From Spirochaetales bacterium (GTDB lineage Bacteria > Spirochaetota > Spirochaetia > SZUA-6 > DRHE01), in NCBI GenBank assembly GCA_016935715.1, contig JAFGQJ010000386.1:1-5366 (forward strand): a stretch of DNA of 5,366 nucleotides, written 5' to 3'. Position 1 is the stretch's first letter; every line of letters starts with the position of its first letter. Shown here in pieces: positions 1-5,191 of this stretch. The position numbers were made by a program, and so were the translations under genes. Below the pieces are notes generated by a model. It worked only from the letters and a program-made list of their open reading frames with translations. It was not told the DNA's origin and searched no databases.

Positions 1-54
1 AGGCGGCCCGACGAGATCGCTGCGGAGATCATAAGAACGCTCAACCGTGCGTGA
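1..54 (+). CDS. C-terminal end of an unidentified upstream protein (partial)
   Basis: Frame 1 is open from the left edge to a TGA at 52-54 and gives 17 residues, RRPDEIAAEIIRTLNRA. The stretch looks like a normal amphipathic C-terminal helix, and the other two plus frames are less convincing as an end: one stops at 32-34 and the other is the frame of the next gene. Too little is visible to name a family. Its stop overlaps a GTG at 51 in a GTGA arrangement, which would suit translational coupling, but the 39 codons after that GTG do not look like family sequence. The next gene more likely starts 113 bp or more downstream. Confidence 0.45.
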   Translation, partial: RRPDEIAAEIIRTLNRA

Positions 55-94
55 ATACGGCACGGAGACCGAGGAGCTTCCGGTCCATACGTCA

Positions 95-131
95 CGCCAA
101 ACCAGACGCTGACACGCCAAATGCCGCCAAA
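95..131 (+). promoter_or_regulatory. Three phased CGCCAAA boxes upstream of the activase promoter
   Basis: The heptamer CGCCAAA occurs at 95-101, 115-121 and 125-131, so the copies start 20 and 10 bp apart and lie on the same face of the helix. The first two copies share the longer CACGCCAAA. They sit directly upstream of the candidate -35 at 141-146, roughly 45-80 bp before the expected transcription start, where an activator would commonly bind. The heptamer also occurs inside the downstream gene (2174-2180 and 2990-2996), so single copies are not special; the clustering and spacing are. The cognate regulator is unknown. Confidence 0.4.
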
Positions 132-140
132 CGCTGCGCC

Positions 141-169
141 TTGAAAAACTCTCCGGGATTTCCAATAAT
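141..169 (+). promoter_or_regulatory. Candidate sigma-70-type promoter of the giant activase gene
   Basis: TTGAAA at 141-146 (5 of 6 to TTGACA) is followed by exactly 17 bp and then AATAAT at 164-169 (5 of 6 to TATAAT). Transcription would be expected to begin near 176-177. That overlaps the ATG at 168 and falls on the in-frame GTG at 177, so this promoter would give a leaderless mRNA starting MKRIGIDIGS. If ATG168 is used instead, with a weak CGGGA at 154-158, transcription must come from further upstream, for example by readthrough from the preceding gene. Confidence 0.45.
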
Positions 170-3100
170 GGGATCCGTGAAACGGATCGGGATCGACATC
201 GGCTCGCTGTATCTCGGTGCGGTGATCGTCGAGGACGGAGCGGTACGCGAGGCCCGGTATCTGGAGCACGGCGTCGACATCCGGGGGCAGCTGCAAAGCA
301 TCATGGCTCTGCCGGAGTACCGGGACTTCGATGCCCTCGGCATCACGGGAAATTTCCCTCGAGCCCGGGAGGGAATCATCGACAACACCCTGGCCCAGAT
401 CGAAGGCGCCCGCCTGCTGCTCCCCGGTTGCAGGAACGTGTTCACGATCGGGGGGCAGACCTTCTCCCTCATCTTCTTCGACGAGGAGGGGGGATACAGG
501 GAGCATTCCGTCAATGCCCCCTGCGCCGCCGGCACCGGCTCGTTCATCGAGCAGCAGGCCGAGCGTCTCGGTCTTACCGTGGCGGAGCTGGCCGAGAAAG
601 CCGCTTCCTTCGAGGGCAGGCGTCCGCTCATCGCCACCCGATGCGCCGTTTTCGCTAAGACCGACATCGTCCACGCCATGCAGGAGGGTTACTCTCTCGA
701 GGCGGTCTGCGCCGGCCTGTGCGAGGGCATCGCCCGCAATGTCCTGGATGCCCTGGTCAAAGGCCGGGAGATCGAGAGCCCCGTCGGCTTCATCGGCGGC
801 GTGTCCCTCAACCGTGCAATCACCGCCGGCATGCAGCGGATCCTGAACAGGGAGATTCACATCCCTCCCCACTCCCAGGTGGCCGGCGCCGTCGGGGCGG
901 CCCGGCTGGGGGATCTCACCGAGTATCGGGCCGAGCTCATCGGCGGGGAGTCCCTGAAGAGAAGCTCCCGGGAGCCCCTGTCGCTTTCGCTGAGCAGCTA
1001 TCCGGATGCCGGCTCGTTTTCCGCAGAGCTTCGGGATGGGGTGGAGGTGTTCCTGCCCGCCGGGAAAACAGTCGAAGCGGCACCTCGGCTCGACGGGGGC
1101 GTGTACATCGGCATCGACATCGGCTCCACCAGCACCAAGGCCGTGCTGATCGGCGAGGACACGACGATCCTCGGCGGTTTCTACACCCCCACGGCAGGCG
1201 ATCCCATTCGAGCGGTGCAGAGCCTCGTGCGGACCGTCAGCGCGGTGTTCGACGGCGAGCATCTCGATATCCTCGGCGTGGCCACGACCGGTTCGGGACG
1301 CATGATCATCAAAGAGCTGTTCAATGGCGACCTGGCGGTCAACGAGATAACGGCCCACGCCCGGGCGGCGGTATTCCTGCATCCCAGGGCGGACACGATC
1401 ATCGAGATCGGCGGCCAGGATTCGAAGTTCACCCTTCTGCGTGACGGCCAGGTCTACTACTCCACCATGAATTACGTCTGCGCGGCGGGAACCGGAAGCT
1501 TCATCGAGGAACAGGCCAAACGCCTGGAGGTCAGCCTGGATGACTTTTCCGACATGGCCCTGGGCGCCAGGGCTCCCTACACCAGCGACCGCTGCACCGT
1601 GTACATGGAAAGGGATCTGAACGCCCTGCTGGGCGAGGGATGGTCGAAGCAGGCCCTGGCGGCGGCGGTGCTGAACTCGGTGCGGGACAACTACCTGGCC
1701 AAGGTCGTGGCCAAGACATCTCTGGGGGACTACATCGTGTTCCAGGGTGCCACGGGCCGGAATAAGGCCCTGGTCGCGGCCTTCGAGCAGCTGATCGGCA
1801 AACCGATCCACGTCTCCCCCTACTGCCATCTGACCGGCGCCCTGGGAGCGGCCCTGCTGTGCCGGGAAACCCGCACGGGGAGGCGGGGCGGAGACGAGCG
1901 CTCCGGTGACGGGCAGTCCGGTGACGAGCGCTCCGCTTTCATCTGGGAGCTTCGCGACCTGGAGATCAGCGAGGAGATCTGCCGCCGCTGCCCCAATCAC
2001 TGCCTGTTGACCGTCGTGCAGCGGGAGGGACGAAAGTCAGGGTGGGGGATGAAGTGCGGGCGGGAATACGGCGAGAGGCGCAGGAGCGAGCCCGCACCGA
2101 GCGCGCCGGAGCTGCGCTTTGCCCGCATCATGGCGCCCCTCTGCCAGGAGGATGGAAAGGAGGAAGAGGACGGCGCCAAAGACCGAAAGGCGGGCAGAAA
2201 GGGGATCACAATCGGAATTCCCCGCGGCCTGTACAACGTGGGCTATGCCCCGCTGTGGTGTGCGTTTCTGAAGCGGCTCGGTTTTTCTGTCCGGCTGTCG
2301 GAAACGGACAGAGGCGCGCTGGAGGAGGGAAAGGCCCTGGTGAACTCGGAGTTCTGCGAGCCCATGATCCTGGCCCACGGTTACGTGGGGCGCCTGTTAG
2401 CGCAGGGGTGCGACTATCTGTTCTATCCGGCGGTCATCAATGAGAAGGACCCGGATTTCGACGGGAAGCTCCTCTACAGGAGCAAGATCCGGGATTCCTA
2501 CTACTGCTACTATTCCCAGTACCTGCCCACGATCATCAATAAGCTCACCGCAGTCGACGTAGAGCCCAGACTGGTCTCCCCGCTGATCTCGTTCAACAAC
2601 ATGAGCCTGGAGACAATCGCCGATGAGATCCACGGAGAGATGGGCCGCAAGATCCACCTGGAGGTCGATCGCGAAGAGGTCGTGCTCGCCCTCCGTGAGG
2701 CGTACGCCGGATTCACGGAAATCAGGAAGCGCTGGTCCCGAACGTTCGACCGGCGACCTGCCGAGAAAGCCGCGGATCAACCCGATATCCTGCTGCTGGG
2801 AAGGCCCTACGTGCTCTTCGACCCGGTGATGAACCTGGGACTCCCGGCAAAGCTGGAGCAGGAGGGGGCGCGGCTGTTCTGGCAGGAGGAGCTGGAGCTG
2901 GAGGAGTTCGTCCCCGAGTACGCGGGCCGCTACTACGAGAGGATGCACTGGCACTACGGCAAACAGATCCTCAAGGCGGCGGAGTACTGCGCCAAACGGC
3001 CTGACCTGTTCGCCGTATACCTGACCTGCTTTCGCTGCAGCCCCGACTCCTTCCTGCTCTCCTACGTGAAGGACATCATGACCCGGTATCAGAAGCCCTT

Positions 3101-4388
3101 CCTCATCCTGCAGCTGGATGAGCACGGCTCCGATATCGGCTACGCAACCCGCATCGAAGCGGGCCTGGAGTCCTTTCGCAACCACCTGCAGGCCCGCAAG
3201 CGAATCCGGGGACCAGGGCCGACGCGGCCGCGCAACGATGGGCTTGCCAACGAAGACACGGTGCTGATCCCCTGCCTCGGACCGCTGACCGGCCGCTTCA
3301 TCGAGGCCTGTTTCCGGCGGGCGGGCTACGATGCGGTGCTGCTCGACCCGGATGAGAGATCCCTCAACACGGGCTACCGCTTCACCAATGGGGGCGAGTG
3401 CATGCCCCTGGTATCGCTGATCGGCGGGGCGATCGAGAAGGTCAAACAGGACGGGTTGGATCCGACGAGGAGCTTCTTCTACATTCCCACCACCTGCATT
3501 GCCTGCAACTTCTCCAACTTCCCGATCCTAGCGGACCTGGCCTTCGAATCGGCGGGACTCCGGGGCCTGAAGATCGGACTGATCAACAGCATGGCCCCCG
3601 GGGAAATTCTGCCCCCGTCACTGTCCATCAAGATCCTGGAGTCGAACATCCTCAGCGGGATCATCTACAAAATGTACCACCGGGTCACGCCCTACGAGAG
3701 GAGAGGCGGAGAGACGGAGAGGCTTCTGCGGGACTCCGCAGATCGGGTGGCCGGAGCCATCCTGGCGGGGGAGAACCTGCGCCCGGTGCTCTCGGGCATC
3801 GTGGCGGACTTCTCGGCCATCGAGCGGGACGAATCGGCGGGGCGCAAGCCGCGCATCGGGCTGCTCGGCGACCTGTACGTCAAGTACAATGACCTGGTCA
3901 ACCAGGAGGTCCAGCGGGTGGTCCAAGACCTGGGAGGAGAGCTGTTCATCCCCTCCCTCACCGAGTTCCCCTTCCACTTCTACGACGCGGATGCGCGTCT
4001 GCACGGAGAGGATCCTCGCCACGGCAGGCTGCTGAAGACCATCGAGAAACGCTACGAGCGGCTGGCAGCCGGGCTGATCGAGGAGCAGGAGGAACCGGAT
4101 TTCAGCGAATGCGTGCGCCTGATGGAGGAGTACAGGATCACCCACTACATCGTGGGAGAGACGTCCATCAACGTGGGCCGGGCCCTGTACTACGTCAAGC
4201 ACGATCTGGTCGATGCGATCGTTCACGTGAATCCCATATTCTGCTGCCCCGGGGTGGTAACCGCCTCGATCTTCCGCAAGATCCAGGAGGATTTCGGCAT
4301 TCCGATCATCGACATCTTCTACGACGGCACGGGCAATCCCAACCGGGTGCTGATCCCGCACCTGCACTATCTCGGAGCTCAGCGATAG
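168..4388 (+). CDS. Giant two-activase-domain acyl-CoA dehydratase activase / HgdB-like fusion protein
   Basis: About 1,406 aa from ATG168 (numbering used here). Domain 1 (about 6-250) and domain 2 (about 312-565) are BadF/BadG/BcrA/BcrD/HgdC-type ATPases. Domain 2 is canonical: GIDIGSTSTKAV at 315-326, EIGGQDSK at 413-420, QGATGRNKA at 526-534. Domain 1 has GIDIGSLYLGAV and TIGGQTFS instead, yet keeps both cluster cysteines (C119 in CAAGTG, C159 in RCAVF), matching C438 and C476 of domain 2. A linker has C605, C608, C612 and C630. A DUF2229-like region starts near 681 (IGIPRGLYNVGY), followed by HgdB/COG3581-like sequence with C730, C954, C957, C1036, C1078, C1110, C1113 and C1359/C1360. In this family ATP hydrolysis drives low-potential electron transfer from a [4Fe-4S] cluster to a partner Fe-S protein; here both seem fused in one soluble cytoplasmic chain, substrate unknown. 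Start: family members begin close to RIGIDIGS. GTG177 (MKRIGIDIGS) is a strong alternative. GTG51 is disfavoured: third-position GC is 22 of 39 codons upstream of 168 against 34 of 40 just inside the domain. Confidence 0.93.
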   Translation: MGSVKRIGIDIGSLYLGAVIVEDGAVREARYLEHGVDIRGQLQSIMALPEYRDFDALGITGNFPRAREGIIDNTLAQIEGARLLLPGCRNVFTIGGQTFSLIFFDEEGGYREHSVNAPCAAGTGSFIEQQAERLGLTVAELAEKAASFEGRRPLIATRCAVFAKTDIVHAMQEGYSLEAVCAGLCEGIARNVLDALVKGREIESPVGFIGGVSLNRAITAGMQRILNREIHIPPHSQVAGAVGAARLGDLTEYRAELIGGESLKRSSREPLSLSLSSYPDAGSFSAELRDGVEVFLPAGKTVEAAPRLDGGVYIGIDIGSTSTKAVLIGEDTTILGGFYTPTAGDPIRAVQSLVRTVSAVFDGEHLDILGVATTGSGRMIIKELFNGDLAVNEITAHARAAVFLHPRADTIIEIGGQDSKFTLLRDGQVYYSTMNYVCAAGTGSFIEEQAKRLEVSLDDFSDMALGARAPYTSDRCTVYMERDLNALLGEGWSKQALAAAVLNSVRDNYLAKVVAKTSLGDYIVFQGATGRNKALVAAFEQLIGKPIHVSPYCHLTGALGAALLCRETRTGRRGGDERSGDGQSGDERSAFIWELRDLEISEEICRRCPNHCLLTVVQREGRKSGWGMKCGREYGERRRSEPAPSAPELRFARIMAPLCQEDGKEEEDGAKDRKAGRKGITIGIPRGLYNVGYAPLWCAFLKRLGFSVRLSETDRGALEEGKALVNSEFCEPMILAHGYVGRLLAQGCDYLFYPAVINEKDPDFDGKLLYRSKIRDSYYCYYSQYLPTIINKLTAVDVEPRLVSPLISFNNMSLETIADEIHGEMGRKIHLEVDREEVVLALREAYAGFTEIRKRWSRTFDRRPAEKAADQPDILLLGRPYVLFDPVMNLGLPAKLEQEGARLFWQEELELEEFVPEYAGRYYERMHWHYGKQILKAAEYCAKRPDLFAVYLTCFRCSPDSFLLSYVKDIMTRYQKPFLILQLDEHGSDIGYATRIEAGLESFRNHLQARKRIRGPGPTRPRNDGLANEDTVLIPCLGPLTGRFIEACFRRAGYDAVLLDPDERSLNTGYRFTNGGECMPLVSLIGGAIEKVKQDGLDPTRSFFYIPTTCIACNFSNFPILADLAFESAGLRGLKIGLINSMAPGEILPPSLSIKILESNILSGIIYKMYHRVTPYERRGGETERLLRDSADRVAGAILAGENLRPVLSGIVADFSAIERDESAGRKPRIGLLGDLYVKYNDLVNQEVQRVVQDLGGELFIPSLTEFPFHFYDADARLHGEDPRHGRLLKTIEKRYERLAAGLIEEQEEPDFSECVRLMEEYRITHYIVGETSINVGRALYYVKHDLVDAIVHVNPIFCCPGVVTASIFRKIQEDFGIPIIDIFYDGTGNPNRVLIPHLHYLGAQR
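1893..1937 (+). repeat. Three tandem 15-bp units in the inter-domain linker
   Basis: Units at 1893-1907, 1908-1922 and 1923-1937 read GACGAGCGCTCCGGT, GACGGGCAGTCCGGT and GACGAGCGCTCCGCT. They encode DERSG, DGQSG and DERSA (residues 576-590 from ATG168). The array lies between the end of the second activase domain and the cysteine-rich linker, in a hydrophilic stretch with no family conservation that I recognise. It is probably a flexible spacer that can change length by slippage in 5-residue steps without a frameshift. Confidence 0.8.
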
Positions 4389-4400
4389 ACTCCCCTGGTC

Positions 4401-4433
4401 GGGCGCAGGCGCCCCCGTCCGGCGGATCGACGG
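4401..4433. terminator. Weak GC hairpins between convergent genes
   Basis: The 100-bp gap between the two convergent stop codons contains GGGCGCAGGCGCCC at 4401-4414, a 14-bp inverted repeat whose realistic fold is a 5-bp stem with a 4-nt loop. A second inverted repeat, CCGTC at 4415-4419 with GACGG at 4429-4433, follows it. Neither is followed by a T-run on either strand, so this is not a classical intrinsic terminator. It could still be a bidirectional 3'-end structure. Nothing else is recognisable in the gap. Confidence 0.25.
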
Positions 4434-4488
4434 CGGCTATGGTTGCCTTTCAGGAATGAGGCCCGGTTTGACGTTGATTAATGAGGAT

Positions 4489-4971
4489 TCAGTTGGAAAG
4501 CCCGCCGTACCTGTCCAGACACTCGCTGAAGGCCTGGCAGATCTTCAACTCGATATCCCGGGCAGGGGCCGTGGTGCGCAGAGACTCCCGGAACGCTTCG
4601 TCCCGCACCAGTCGTGTCACGGTGGACAGCGCAACCAGGTATTCCATCTGCCGGCCCGGCGGATTGGTGATGACGAACAACAGATGTACGGGAGTCTTGT
4701 CGAAGGAATCGAAATCTATTCCCTGCTCGGAGATGCCCAGGGCGATGATGATATCATCGATCTTGTCGGTGGTTCCGTGAGCCACCGCAACTCCCCGCCC
4801 CAGCCCCGTGGAGAGGATCTTCTCCCTCTGAACCACGGCCTCCTCCAGCTGGTCCCTGCATCCCAAACCCGAGAAGACGGGAGCCTTGTGGATCAACTCC
4901 CGGATCGCGTCGAACTTGTCATGACTGGAGAGGCTCTGCACGACTGTGCCTCCCCTGAAGCAGCCAAGCAT
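4489..4971 (-). CDS. PTS EIIA domain protein, fructose/mannitol/Ntr (PtsN-like) type
   Basis: A single-domain 160-aa protein. The diagnostic motif REKILSTGLGRGVAVAHG (residues 49-66) matches the EIIA-Ntr/Mtl/Fru signature (REKxxSTGIGxGIAIPHG in PtsN), so His65 is the expected phosphorylated histidine, receiving phosphate from HPr. Arg49, and His96 in PVHLLFVI, fit the active-site surroundings. The usual Pro before the His is Ala here. DKFDAIRELI (18-27) and MEYLVALSTVTRLVRD (109-124) fit the family's first helix and later helical region, and the length is normal for a stand-alone IIA. No IIB, IIC or HPr gene is in the window, so a regulatory role is as likely as sugar uptake. ATG4971 has AGGGA 6 nt upstream at 4978-4982. 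The alternative GTG at 4939-4941 (150 aa) has a stronger site, AGGGGAGG, 7 nt upstream. The ATG start gives the more usual distance to the DKFDAIREL helix. The gene converges on the activase gene. Confidence 0.9.
   Translation of the reverse strand: MLGCFRGGTVVQSLSSHDKFDAIRELIHKAPVFSGLGCRDQLEEAVVQREKILSTGLGRGVAVAHGTTDKIDDIIIALGISEQGIDFDSFDKTPVHLLFVITNPPGRQMEYLVALSTVTRLVRDEAFRESLRTTAPARDIELKICQAFSECLDRYGGLSN
4949..4956 (-). promoter_or_regulatory. Strong Shine-Dalgarno-like site inside the IIA 5' end
   Basis: On the minus strand AGGGGAGG is followed after 7 nt by GTG (4939-4941), which is codon 11 of the longer IIA frame. It is a better ribosome-binding site than the AGGGA before ATG4971. Initiation here would give a 150-residue protein starting at VQSLSSHDKF and a leader of about 30 nt from the promoter at 4980-5009. 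It could also be accidental, since it encodes Arg-Gly-Gly in the longer frame. Confidence 0.35.
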
Positions 4972-4979
4972 AGTCTATC

Positions 4980-5009
4980 CCTATACCATTCGGATCGACA
5001 TACTGTCAA
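4980..5009 (-). promoter_or_regulatory. Candidate sigma-70-type promoter of the IIA gene
   Basis: On the minus strand a perfect TTGACA (5009-5004) is followed by 18 bp and TATAGG (4985-4980; 4 of 6 to TATAAT). The -10 ends 8 nt before ATG4971, so transcription would start at or next to that ATG. The AGGGA site before ATG4971 (4978-4982) overlaps this -10 and would not be in such a transcript. Either the mRNA is leaderless, or translation starts at GTG4941, or another upstream promoter is used. The surrounding 4983-5080 is clearly more AT-rich than the genes, as expected for a control region. Confidence 0.45.
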
Positions 5010-5043
5010 GTTCTTTTTCTCGATCCATTTATCCGTTCCTTGC

Positions 5044-5073
5044 TCAACGTACCTTCTTTTTCAATGTACCTCC
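5044..5073. repeat. Pair of 13-bp direct repeats upstream of the IIA promoter
   Basis: TCAACGTACCTTC (5044-5056) and TCAATGTACCTCC (5061-5073) match at 11 of 13 positions and start 17 bp apart. They lie about 35 bp upstream of the -35 box of the IIA gene, in the 220-bp intergenic region 4972-5191, and may be operator sites. The rest of that region (5074-5191) shows no convincing hairpin, RNA gene or coding frame; I see no terminator for the beta-solenoid gene there. Confidence 0.3.
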
Positions 5074-5191
5074 ATTTTCTAGTCTCGGCTATGTAGCGGC
5101 AGCCCATTACCTACGAATCGGTATCGGCACCACTTCAGGCCACGGACCCCCTCGCAGTCGGCAAACGAAGGTCTTGAATCCAGCCAGAGGC

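Noticed and set aside
2156..2213. Strong internal Shine-Dalgarno-like sites (AAAGGAGG at 2156-2163, AAAGGGG at 2198-2204) just before the DUF2229-like module, suggesting a fusion scar or internal start
   Set aside because: No ATG, GTG or TTG lies at a usable in-frame spacing (the codon after AAAGGGG is ATC), and Lys/Glu/Gly-rich linker codons produce such purine runs by themselves.
2397..3185. Long minus-strand open frame (262 codons) inside the activase gene
   Set aside because: High third-position GC of the sense gene keeps the antisense frame open. The product has no family resemblance, while the sense frame is conserved throughout.
3618..4367. Long minus-strand open frame (249 codons) opposite the activase C-terminus
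   Set aside because: Same cause: a shadow of the sense frame, whose motifs (VGETSINVGRALYY, IFCCPG, YDGTGNPN) are family-like.
4445..4462. Inverted repeat GCCT/AGGC with a 10-nt loop in the convergent gap, a possible terminator
   Set aside because: The stem is only 4 bp and the following TTT is too short to be convincing.
4981..5028. 15-codon minus-strand mini-ORF (MDREKELDSMSIRMV) with AAGGA 8 nt upstream, ending 9 bp before the IIA ATG
   Set aside because: It could be a leader peptide, but it coincides with the TTGACA/TATAGG promoter, has no attenuator-like hairpin after it, and is short enough to arise by chance.
4456..5082. 208-codon plus-strand open frame opposite the IIA gene
   Set aside because: It is antisense to a protein with a clear EIIA signature, has no recognisable motif, and runs through the AT-rich promoter region into low-complexity Phe/Ser sequence.
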